This document shows positions 1 to 5,761 of a stretch of 5,761 nt of DNA, piece after piece; the stretch's first letter is position 1; the number at the start of each line of letters is the position of its first letter. The notes under the pieces are model-generated. The model worked only from the letters and a program-made list of their open reading frames with translations, did no database searches and had not been told where the DNA came from. The DNA comes from Candidatus Nanopelagicaceae bacterium (lineage in GTDB: Bacteria; Actinomycetota; Actinomycetes; Nanopelagicales; Nanopelagicaceae), in assembly GCA_947489825.1 (NCBI GenBank), contig CANLFL010000056.1, positions 1 through 5,761 on the forward strand, written 5' to 3'. The position numbers were made by a program, and so were the translations under genes.

Positions 1-86
1 AGCGCTGCAAGGTTGTAAAGCAAGAAACTGGAGCCAAAGAGAATGACACCCAGAGTTCCGAGCCGACGCATAATAAACGCAAACAT
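1..86 (-). CDS. ABC transporter permease, DppB/OppB type, N-terminal fragment (C-terminus outside window)
   Basis: I found this by translating the edge of the window. From ATG at 86 to 84 the minus strand reads without a stop for 28 codons, beginning MFAFIMRRLGTLGVILFG and ending LLYNLAA. A short N-terminus with two arginines followed directly by a hydrophobic first membrane helix is the typical opening of the DppB/OppB inner-membrane permeases, which pair with family 5 binding proteins. The neighbour just upstream is such a binding protein, in the same direction, which supports the call. A GAGGGAG motif 10 nt upstream favours this ATG over the in-frame ATG at codon 6 (71 to 69). The conserved permease loop is outside the window, so substrate and exact subfamily cannot be judged. 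The distal permease and ATPase genes would be expected beyond position 1. Confidence 0.72.
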   Translation of the reverse strand, partial: MFAFIMRRLGTLGVILFGSSFLLYNLAA

Positions 87-96
87 TTCCTTGGCG

Positions 97-103
97 CTCC
101 CTC
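97..103 (-). promoter_or_regulatory. Ribosome binding site of the permease gene
   Basis: The minus strand reads GAGGGAG, ending 10 nt before the ATG at 86. A second purine run, AAGGA, lies only 1 to 2 nt from this ATG, too close to serve it, and is too far from the internal ATG at 71. The GAGGGAG site therefore decides the start at 86. Confidence 0.5.
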
Positions 104-120
104 AATTGATCAGATCCATT

Positions 121-163
121 AAAAGGCTCAGATGACGCTCGTAATCACGAGCGTCATCTGAGC
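121..163 (-). terminator. Strong stem-loop with short U-tract between binding protein and permease genes
   Basis: Positions 126-142 and 147-163 are perfect reverse complements (17 bp, 10 of them G:C) around a 4-nt loop. On the minus strand the stem is followed by C and then TTTT at 124-121, so it has the form of an intrinsic terminator for transcription coming from the binding-protein gene. The opposite strand has no T-run after the stem. The U-tract is short (four) and is followed by AATGG, so some readthrough into the permease gene, which starts 35 nt later, is likely. Stem-loops at this place in ABC import operons are known to raise binding-protein mRNA relative to permease mRNA, by partial termination or by protecting the 3' end. 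The structure is seen in the sequence; its function here is inferred. Confidence 0.8.
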
Positions 164-215
164 ACTTACATAACTACTGTACTACTTCTCAGTCAAAGAA
201 ATTAACTCTTTGGGC

Positions 216-2045
216 TTAGTAGGTCCACTCCCAGAAGTTCCACAGTCCGTTAGGAACTAGTGGAGCTGGTCGGACATTCTTCAGATCGCTATTTACTGCA
301 GTCAGAGTAGGCCACTGGAAAATTGTCAGTGACACAGCATCATCAGCCATAATCTTCTCAGCCGCAAGATAGCGCGCGTATCGCTCTGAATCGTTGTAGT
401 TTCCTACTTCGAGGTCATCAACGATCGCGTCTAGCGCTGGATTTTTATATCCATGACGGTTGGTAGCGCCCTTATAGGAGCTGAAGTTTCCTGTCTGAAG
501 AAGTGCGCTCTTACCCCAAGCAAACAACGCAGCATCGTAAGCTGAGTCTGTAAGAAGTGCGCCCCAATTAGACTTAGGATTCAATGAAACTTCAAATCCG
601 GCCAGAGCGGCTTCCGCTTTAATCAAAGCAGCCTGGTTTGCACGACGTGAAGTTGTATTGAAGAGCAACTCAATCTTGACTGAATTGCTTCCAGCCTTTG
701 CATCTGGGAAATACTTCTTAACCAGAGCTAGTGCCTTTGCTGTCCGTTGGGCTTGGGTGCCATCGGTGAACTTATCCATGCCAGAGTTTGCGATCATCTT
801 TGAGTAGTTTGGCTGACTTGGGAAATACTCAAGTGAGTTCATGACCACAGCCTTTGGATTCACAGGCTTAACGATCTTTTCCAAGATTTCTTCGCGAGGC
901 AAGGCTAGGAAAAATGCAGTGCGCAAATCCTTTGCCTTCTGAGACATCCCAGCGAATGGTCCACTGTAATCCTTACCGCTAGGAGCAGCTCCAACACGTA
1001 GCTCAACGTGCTCATAAGTTGCTTCAGGTGATCCATCAAGTGTGATCCCCTTAATCTTATTCAGAAGGGCAACCGCATCAGCCGTGGCCACTGCCGAATA
1101 AAAATCAGCTTCCTTATTTGCTAGAGCTTGCGCTGCAGCGGTTGAATCGGCGATTGTGACGTAAACAACCTTTTCAATTCCACTCATCTTTGGCCCTGAG
1201 TTGTACTTAGGGTTGAGCTTCATTGTTACGCGCTGACTCTTCACAACTGATTCAACCTGCAACGCGCCATTGCCAACGAGAAGCAGTGGGTTTGTCTTCT
1301 CGTTGATTTCCATTACGTTGTAAGCAGTCGACCAAACTTTACCGAGCTTGGTGAGCATCTCTGTGTCTTTTGTTAGGTAAGCACGGAGGAATTTGTTCTT
1401 ATTCGCCACGTTGTTCGCATTTGTTCCAAGCTTTGTCTTTCCTTCAGCAATGGCAACTAGTGCATGGACAGGTGAGACGCCTGGTGCAAAAACTTCCCAG
1501 TCAGGAAAAAACTTCTTCCATTCAATAACAACAGACATTCGGTCAGAAGCTAAAGAAACATCCTTAATTAACGAATCATAGGTGCCTGAATACCCACCTG
1601 AGTCAAACACTGGTCTCTTATCTGCAGAAGTTGGATCACCCAGTCCTGCATCAATTGAGTACTGGTCGGACGAGACTACATGTGTGAGCAAGAGGTCTAC
1701 ACCTGAAATAGGTGTGCCATCTGACCAAACGCGACCCTTATTGACGGTGTACTTGACCTTAAATGGAGACTTGCTAAGGATCTTGTATGAGCCAAAAGTC
1801 GTATTTGGTACCAAGACTGGCGTATCGTCATAGTAATTAAATCCGATGCCTGACATATAGGAAACATTGCTATTGAGCACCAAGTTGTGATCATTGTGGC
1901 TCGGATTCAAAGATGTGAATGCATTGGAATCAATGATCACAACGGTTGAACGTGTAGCAGCAGATGCTGGCTGAGTTAGTCCTACGACCAACGCTGCAGT
2001 AGCTGCAATTGCAAGGGCGGCTTTCGCGCCATGCTTTAACTTCAT
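216..2045 (-). CDS. ABC transporter substrate-binding protein, family 5 (oligopeptide/dipeptide type), secreted
   Basis: This 609-residue extracytoplasmic protein would capture a solute and deliver it to an ABC importer. A signal peptide is clear: basic start MKLKHGAK, hydrophobic stretch at about residues 9-24, and an ASA cleavage site at 27-29 followed by ATR. There is no lipobox cysteine, so the protein looks secreted rather than lipid-anchored. Family 5 hallmarks are VWSDGTPISGVD at 106-117, a second-lobe segment at about 461-489 (LFNTTSRRAN... GFEVSLN) and YKNPALDAIVDDLE at 533-546. The C-terminus ends NGLWNFWEWTY, a style common in actinobacterial members. It is somewhat longer than the roughly 530 residues of DppA/OppA. 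The start is fixed by AGGAGG 4 nt upstream and by the signal peptide. A permease gene follows after a stem-loop. Family 5 proteins bind peptides, oligosaccharides, nickel and other ligands, so the substrate cannot be read from the sequence. Confidence 0.93.
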   Translation of the reverse strand: MKLKHGAKAALAIAATAALVVGLTQPASAATRSTVVIIDSNAFTSLNPSHNDHNLVLNSNVSYMSGIGFNYYDDTPVLVPNTTFGSYKILSKSPFKVKYTVNKGRVWSDGTPISGVDLLLTHVVSSDQYSIDAGLGDPTSADKRPVFDSGGYSGTYDSLIKDVSLASDRMSVVIEWKKFFPDWEVFAPGVSPVHALVAIAEGKTKLGTNANNVANKNKFLRAYLTKDTEMLTKLGKVWSTAYNVMEINEKTNPLLLVGNGALQVESVVKSQRVTMKLNPKYNSGPKMSGIEKVVYVTIADSTAAAQALANKEADFYSAVATADAVALLNKIKGITLDGSPEATYEHVELRVGAAPSGKDYSGPFAGMSQKAKDLRTAFFLALPREEILEKIVKPVNPKAVVMNSLEYFPSQPNYSKMIANSGMDKFTDGTQAQRTAKALALVKKYFPDAKAGSNSVKIELLFNTTSRRANQAALIKAEAALAGFEVSLNPKSNWGALLTDSAYDAALFAWGKSALLQTGNFSSYKGATNRHGYKNPALDAIVDDLEVGNYNDSERYARYLAAEKIMADDAVSLTIFQWPTLTAVNSDLKNVRPAPLVPNGLWNFWEWTY

Positions 2046-2049
2046 TTTT

Positions 2050-2055
2050 CCTCCT
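2050..2055 (-). promoter_or_regulatory. Strong ribosome binding site of the binding-protein gene
   Basis: The minus strand carries a perfect AGGAGG, followed by four A residues and the ATG at 2045. It is the strongest Shine-Dalgarno match in the window, consistent with a protein made in large amounts. Confidence 0.75.
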
Positions 2056-2104
2056 CGAGGGATTGTTAGATTGATGTGAAGAGTCGACCTACCTCACAAC
2101 GATC

Positions 2105-2118
2105 TTTGGGTGCCCAAA
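2105..2118. promoter_or_regulatory. 14-bp palindrome, candidate operator for the transporter genes
   Basis: TTTGGG and CCCAAA flank a 2-bp centre (TG), giving a perfect palindrome centred about 66 nt upstream of the binding-protein start codon. That is where a repressor site overlapping a transcription start would lie. The centre is TG, not the CG usual for LacI-family operators, so no regulator family is assigned. The palindrome and its position are seen; the operator role is inferred. Confidence 0.4.
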
Positions 2119-2171
2119 TCTTGCCTTACCTATGAGTAATAGGCAATCGGTTTTAGTAACGATTTGGGCAC
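2110..2171. repeat. 11-bp inverted repeat with 40-bp spacer upstream of the binding-protein gene
   Basis: GTGCCCAAATC at 2110-2120 recurs as its exact reverse complement at 2161-2171. The left arm overlaps the 14-bp palindrome at 2105-2118. The spacer contains smaller nested repeats: TTGCCT (2121-2126) with AGGCAA (2141-2146), and CCTAT (2129-2133) with ATAGG (2139-2143). In RNA the arms could form a large hairpin, but no T-run follows on either strand, so a terminator is unlikely. A pair of regulator sites bridged by looping, or a leader structure, is more plausible. Confidence 0.55.
2118..2146 (-). promoter_or_regulatory. Weak sigma-70-like promoter candidate for the binding-protein gene
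   Basis: On the minus strand TTGCCT (2146-2141) stands 17 nt from CAAGAT (2123-2118). The -35 match is fair (4 of 6) and the -10 match poor (3 of 6). If used, transcription would start around 2112, inside the palindrome at 2105-2118, leaving a leader of about 66 nt. The 173-nt gap after the transporter gene makes a promoter in this interval likely, but this exact site is a guess. Confidence 0.22.
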
Positions 2172-2218
2172 GCTAATGGGGATAGAGGTGCCCCAATTCG
2201 CATGAGGCAAGGGGTGAT

Positions 2219-3472
2219 TTAGGAGGTGGCGTGGGCCTCGGGATGGTCTCCTTGGCTGGTCCTGTCCCCTATGCCCTTGATCACGCGCGCTGAAGAGAGT
2301 GAAATAACTGTGGCTGCAGCGCCTCCCACTAACAGTGGTGTGCGCAATCCAGTATGCGCGATTACTCCGCCCAGAAAAGCACCGAGTGGCATCATGCCCC
2401 ACACAAATGTACGGCGGGCACCATGGATACGACCATAGAGTTCCTTTGGAATCAACACTTGGTAGCAAGACATTAACAAGATGTTCCAGTTAGTAATAAA
2501 GAATGATGAGATAAAACCTACGAAACCAAAAAACCAGTAGTTCGGTGAAAATGCTTCCAGAAATATAAATAAAGATGAAACAAACATTGCAAGTGCAAGG
2601 ACATTTCCTCGACCAAATTTCTTTGAAATCTGTGGGGTCACAAAAGAGCCGATGATTGCTCCTGAACCGGCAGCTGCCATCAGCACTCCGAAATACTTGG
2701 GCGGGAGATTAAGTGTTTCAGTGAGAAAGAGAATTGTGGTCGAGGTTGAGAGGGAGTAGAAAAAACCTAAAGAAGTTGTGACTGTGACGAGCCCACGGAG
2801 ATCTCGATTATTCCATAGGTAATTAAGTCCAAACTTAATGTCAGCGATAAAGCTCTTGGGTTCTGCTGATTTTTCTTCCGAATCTGATGCTTGAATGATT
2901 AAGTGTGCTGGAATAAGAAAGACGAATATTGCTGCAACCAAGAAGCCAAGACTATTGAGGGCAAAGGGAAGAACAATTGCAGTGGCGTAGAGAAATCCAC
3001 TGAGTGGTGCGCCAACAAAACCTTGAATCACTGTCTGTGCGATATTCAGACGCGAGTTGGCCCGTTCAAAATGCTTTTTTTCCAGAAGCACCGGGATGAG
3101 AGATTGCGCAGCAGTATCACTTGCAACCTCGCAAATACCAATGAGAAATGCCGCCAAAAATAGCAAGTAGATACTCACAAAATCAGCCGAGATTGAAAAG
3201 GCGAGAAGTCCAGCTATAACAAAGCGCAGTACGTTGGTGAGTGTCATTAATAATCGCTTATCGACGCGATCGACAATCAAGCCGATCGGAATTGCAAAGA
3301 GCAACCATGGCAACATTACCAATGCGCTGAGCAATGAGATCAGGACGGGATCCTTTGTGAGAGAAATCGCCAGGAGTGGGGCTGCTATTGCCAATAATCC
3401 ATCAGCTAAATTACTGATTGCACTTGCGCCAAAGAGGCGGTTAAATCCAGGACCGAGCTTGTCAGTCTTCAA
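2219..3472 (-). CDS. Major facilitator superfamily transporter (MFS_3/EntS-like), 12 TM segments
   Basis: This 417-residue integral membrane protein has roughly twelve hydrophobic segments, at about 13-36, 43-67, 76-97, 98-118, 145-168, 168-194, 227-250, 260-282, 288-308, 310-340, 355-375 and 378-398. A charged cytoplasmic loop at about 195-224 separates the halves. MFS motif A is clear after the second segment, [10 protein letters not shown] at 64-73, with a weaker counterpart in the second half (SKKFGRGN, 283-290). [16 protein letters not shown] stretch at 340-354 resembles proton-driven exporters of the MFS_3 group. The start is TTG at 3472. An in-frame TAG lies four codons upstream (3484-3482) and no ATG or GTG falls between. 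The first 11 nt overlap the end of zwf, so translation is probably coupled. Membership of MFS is secure; direction and substrate are unknown. Its place behind gnd and zwf hints at a sugar- or metabolite-related role, but that is only context. Confidence 0.9.
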   Translation of the reverse strand: MKTDKLGPGFNRLFGASAISNLADGLLAIAAPLLAISLTKDPVLISLLSALVMLPWLLFAIPIGLIVDRVDKRLLMTLTNVLRFVIAGLLAFSISADFVSIYLLFLAAFLIGICEVASDTAAQSLIPVLLEKKHFERANSRLNIAQTVIQGFVGAPLSGFLYATAIVLPFALNSLGFLVAAIFVFLIPAHLIIQASDSEEKSAEPKSFIADIKFGLNYLWNNRDLRGLVTVTTSLGFFYSLSTSTTILFLTETLNLPPKYFGVLMAAAGSGAIIGSFVTPQISKKFGRGNVLALAMFVSSLFIFLEAFSPNYWFFGFVGFISSFFITNWNILLMSCYQVLIPKELYGRIHGARRTFVWGMMPLGAFLGGVIAHTGLRTPLLVGGAAATVISLSSARVIKGIGDRTSQGDHPEAHATS

Positions 3473-4832
3473 CTTGAGTACCTACTGGATTCCAGCCACC
3501 CGGAATCATCTCTTGGGCTTCATCTGGCCCCCATGTACCTTCAAAATATGGGTGAACTCGGGTCGGTGATTTCAAAATATCTTCAAGAATCTTCCAAGAG
3601 TGCAGAACGGCATCGATGCGCGTAAATCTAAAGTGATCGCCCAGCATTGCAGCACGTAGTAGGCGCTCATACGGACCTTGACGGTCACCAAATTCATTAA
3701 CGAATTCAACGGTGAGATCGATTTCTTCCGTCGCTAACTTTGTCCCAGGTTTTTTGGCCAGCAATGAAATGTCTACGCCATCTTTTGCACCAAGACGGAA
3801 TCGAACCGCGTTGGGATTTCCGCGACCAAAGAGCTCACGAGGTGGCTTCTTAAATTCCACAAGTACTTCAAGGACAGTCTCAGGCATTTTCTTACCGGTA
3901 CGCAGATAGATAGGTACACCGGCCCAGCGCCAGTTATCAATGAAGACCTTCATCGCAACGAAGGTCTCGGTATCAGAGTGATCTGTGACTCCCTCTTCGG
4001 CGAGGTAACCAACATATTGACCACGAATCACATCTTCAGACTTAATATCACGGATTGCAGAGAGGACTTTGATTTTTTCATTCTGCATATCTTCAGAGCT
4101 AATGCTGATCGGTGGCTCCATGGTGAGCATGGTGAGTACTTGCAAAAGATGATTCTGCAGCACATCACGCGTTGCACCGACACCGTCATAGAACTTGCCA
4201 CGGCCTTCGATACCAAAGTTTTCAGCCATCGTGATCTGAATATTGGAGACGTAGTTACGGTTCCAGACCGGCTCAAAGAGAGTATTCGCAAAGCGGAAAA
4301 CTAAGAGATCTTCGACTGACTCTTTACCTAGATAGTGGTCGATTCGGTAAATCTGATCTTCAGGCAGGACCTGCTTGAGTTCGCTATCGAGTTGGATGGC
4401 AGATTGCAGGTCGCGACCGAATGGTTTTTCAACAACTACGCGAGCCTTCTTGGTGATCCCCACGCTGGCAAGCCCTTGAGTGATTTTTGCAAAGTGTTCA
4501 GGTGCGATGGCAAGATAGATAACAGGTAGCTTAAAGTCTTTAATGAGATCGGCCAGCTTTACAAATGTCTCTGGATCTTCATAATCGCCGACCAATAGCT
4601 GCATCTCATTCAGAAGCTTGCCAAGGACCTTCTCGTCAGCATCTGGCTTACGTACTCGAATTGCTTTTTCAACGTTCTCGCGAAAAACATCTTGTGTCCA
4701 CTTAGAGGAGGCCACGCCAAAGATCTTTACATCAAGTTCGTTGAGCTCTTCTAGATCATAGAGTGCTGGGAAAAGTTTCTTCTTCGCTAAATCTCCGGTC
4801 GCGCCAAATAAAACTAAAGCATCAGCTTTCAT
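3462..4832 (-). CDS. zwf: Glucose-6-phosphate dehydrogenase
   Basis: This cytoplasmic enzyme oxidises glucose 6-phosphate to 6-phosphogluconolactone, the first step of the oxidative pentose phosphate pathway. The N-terminal Rossmann motif GATGDLA is at 10-16, EKPFGRD at 135-141 and the signature RIDHYLGKE at 163-171 (substrate-binding Lys170). The catalytic histidine is expected at His228 in TRDVLQNH, and YLRTGKK lies at 309-315. At 456 residues it is a little shorter than the usual 480-510, but all core motifs are present. After the second beta strand it reads GVASSKW (39-45), where many NADP enzymes have GVAR. The arginine that contacts the NADP 2'-phosphate (Arg46 in the Leuconostoc enzyme) is thus replaced by Ser42, which hints at NAD+ use. 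The ATG at 4832 is 4 nt after the gnd stop, with TAAGG inside the gnd end as RBS. No opcA or pgl gene is seen beside it. Confidence 0.96.
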   Translation of the reverse strand: MKADALVLFGATGDLAKKKLFPALYDLEELNELDVKIFGVASSKWTQDVFRENVEKAIRVRKPDADEKVLGKLLNEMQLLVGDYEDPETFVKLADLIKDFKLPVIYLAIAPEHFAKITQGLASVGITKKARVVVEKPFGRDLQSAIQLDSELKQVLPEDQIYRIDHYLGKESVEDLLVFRFANTLFEPVWNRNYVSNIQITMAENFGIEGRGKFYDGVGATRDVLQNHLLQVLTMLTMEPPISISSEDMQNEKIKVLSAIRDIKSEDVIRGQYVGYLAEEGVTDHSDTETFVAMKVFIDNWRWAGVPIYLRTGKKMPETVLEVLVEFKKPPRELFGRGNPNAVRFRLGAKDGVDISLLAKKPGTKLATEEIDLTVEFVNEFGDRQGPYERLLRAAMLGDHFRFTRIDAVLHSWKILEDILKSPTRVHPYFEGTWGPDEAQEMIPGGWNPVGTQVED

Positions 4833-4836
4833 TCAG

Positions 4837-5761
4837 TTAAGCCTTAGGTTTTTCATTATGGCCGCCGAATTTATATCGCATTGCGCTCAAGACTCGGTTG
4901 GCAAATTCATCATTGTTGCGAGAAGCAAAGCGTGCATAGAGAGACGCGCTCAATACATGGGCAGGAATACCTGCCTCGATTGCAGCTTGTACTGTCCAAC
5001 GACCTTCTCCGCTATCGCTTACTTCTGTTGAATACTCAGTAAGTTCTTCAGATTCAACGAGTGCCTGTGCGGTCAAATCAAGCAACCATGACGCAACAAC
5101 AGATCCGCGACGCCAGACTTCTGTAATCGCTGGAATATCTAAATCGTAAGCAGGTGTCATCTCATCGGCTGCCTCAAATATTGCAAGGCCTTCAGCAAAT
5201 GCTGCCATCATGCCGTATTCAATTCCGTTATGAATCATCTTTACAAAGTGACCTGAACCAACCGGTCCGCAGTGCAAGTATCCGTATTCAGCTTGTGCAG
5301 GTTCGCCAGTGCGACCTGGTGTGCGCTCTGCTGATTCAACACCTGGACAGAGCGCCTTAAAAATTGGATCAAGTAAAGCAACAACCTTTGCGTCGCCGCC
5401 AATCATCAATGAATATCCACGTTCTAGGCCGTAGACACCACCTGAGGTACCGACATCAACAAAGTTGATTCCCTTTTCTGCCAGCAGTGCTGCATTTTTT
5501 AAATCATTTTTATAGTAGCTATTTCCACCATCAATGATGGTGTCGCCCTTTTCAAGATGTTCTGCCATGGCAGCAATTGTTGAATCGGTAACTGCGGCTG
5601 GAACCATAATCCAAATTGTTCGAGGTGCGGTCAGCTTTGCAGCAAGTTCAGCCATATCTTTTGCGGCTATCGCACCCTCTGCAGCTAATGTAGCAATCGC
5701 ATCTGGGCTGACGTCGTAGACGGCTGAGGTGATTGAATGACGAGAGAGGCGGCGAACGATA
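4837..5761 (-). CDS. gnd: 6-phosphogluconate dehydrogenase (decarboxylating), short form, N-terminus outside window
   Basis: This cytoplasmic enzyme oxidatively decarboxylates 6-phosphogluconate to ribulose 5-phosphate. The reading frame is open to the window edge, giving 307 codons from 5760. Numbering from there, residues 1-35 (IVRRLSRHS... AVYDVSPDA) are the end of the Rossmann fold, so the methionine at 5655 is internal. About 15-20 residues, including the GLGxMG loop, should lie beyond 5761. Further motifs are MVPA at 52-55, DGGNSYYKND at 77-86, GTSGGVYGLERG at 104-115, the catalytic Lys174 and Asn178 in GHFVKMIHNGIEYG (170-183), and SDSGEGRW at 248-255. The protein ends ARFASR... YKFGGHNEKPKA, as in the short forms of about 300-330 residues, without the extra C-terminal domain of E. 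coli Gnd. Asp16 after the second strand, where NADP enzymes carry Asn-Arg-Ser/Thr, suggests NAD+ preference. zwf follows after 4 nt. Confidence 0.95.
   Translation of the reverse strand, partial: IVRRLSRHSITSAVYDVSPDAIATLAAEGAIAAKDMAELAAKLTAPRTIWIMVPAAVTDSTIAAMAEHLEKGDTIIDGGNSYYKNDLKNAALLAEKGINFVDVGTSGGVYGLERGYSLMIGGDAKVVALLDPIFKALCPGVESAERTPGRTGEPAQAEYGYLHCGPVGSGHFVKMIHNGIEYGMMAAFAEGLAIFEAADEMTPAYDLDIPAITEVWRRGSVVASWLLDLTAQALVESEELTEYSTEVSDSGEGRWTVQAAIEAGIPAHVLSASLYARFASRNNDEFANRVLSAMRYKFGGHNEKPKA
4842..4846 (-). promoter_or_regulatory. Ribosome binding site of zwf inside the gnd 3' end
   Basis: The minus strand reads TAAGG within the last codons of gnd, 9 nt before the zwf ATG. With only 4 nt between the gnd stop and the zwf start, the two genes are almost certainly co-transcribed, and zwf translation can be fed by ribosomes ending gnd. 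Confidence 0.5.

Noticed and set aside
194..212. 6-bp AT-rich inverted repeat (CAAAGA/TCTTTG, 7-nt loop) just after the binding-protein stop codon
   Set aside because: The stem is too weak and has no T-run placed to act as a terminator; the strong stem at 126-163 is the credible element.
2053..2060. CCTCGAGG palindrome overlapping the binding-protein RBS
   Set aside because: It has no loop and cannot fold as a local hairpin; it is likely a by-product of the purine-rich RBS.
2130..2468. A 112-codon minus-strand open frame running from the 3' part of the MFS gene into the gap before the binding-protein gene
   Set aside because: Most of it overlaps the MFS coding region in another frame. It is rich in Arg, Ser, His and Pro with no recognisable motif, and it runs through the inverted-repeat region. 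It is best explained as a shadow frame.
4117..4135. Short tandem repeat (CATGGTGAG twice) within zwf
   Set aside because: It encodes the LTMLTM segment of a conserved helix and is only two 9-nt copies, so it needs no explanation beyond the protein sequence.
3978..4304. A 108-codon plus-strand open frame antisense to zwf
   Set aside because: It lies wholly opposite the conserved core of zwf, shows no motif, and has no convincing plus-strand RBS or promoter context.
5653..5655. ATG at 5655 as the start of gnd
   Set aside because: The frame stays open upstream to the window edge, and the 35 upstream codons encode the expected Rossmann-fold residues, so this methionine is internal.

Overview
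The window looks like ordinary chromosome from a bacterium of moderate GC (mid-40s percent by eye). All five recognisable genes lie on the minus strand and are tightly packed. The short-form 6-phosphogluconate dehydrogenase ending in FGGH, the family 5 binding protein ending in NGLWNFWEW, and the RBS and start-codon usage suggest an actinobacterium. The moderate GC would fit a streamlined freshwater or marine lineage such as the Nanopelagicales (acI). That placement is inference only; nothing in the window proves it.

Reading in the direction of transcription (high to low coordinates), the first block is a three-gene metabolic cluster. It starts with gnd (6-phosphogluconate dehydrogenase, N-terminus cut by the window edge). 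Next is zwf (glucose-6-phosphate dehydrogenase), 4 nt downstream. An MFS-type membrane transporter follows, starting with TTG and overlapping the end of zwf by 11 nt. gnd and zwf catalyse the two oxidative steps of the pentose phosphate pathway. The coenzyme-binding positions that can be read in both proteins lack the usual NADP-phosphate contacts, so this pair may be NAD+-linked.

The second block begins after a 173-nt gap. The gap holds a 14-bp palindrome, an 11-bp inverted repeat and a weak promoter candidate. It is followed by a secreted family 5 (oligopeptide-type) ABC solute-binding protein and then, 129 nt later, the first 28 codons of a DppB/OppB-type permease that runs off the low-coordinate end. 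Between these two genes is a perfect 17-bp stem-loop followed by CTTTT on the minus strand. It is probably a leaky terminator or mRNA-stabilising element that makes binding protein more abundant than permease.

No RNA genes, mobile elements, CRISPR arrays or obviously novel defence-type systems were seen. The points of interest are the possible NAD+ preference of the gnd-zwf pair, the transporter coupled to it, and the two regulatory intergenic regions.
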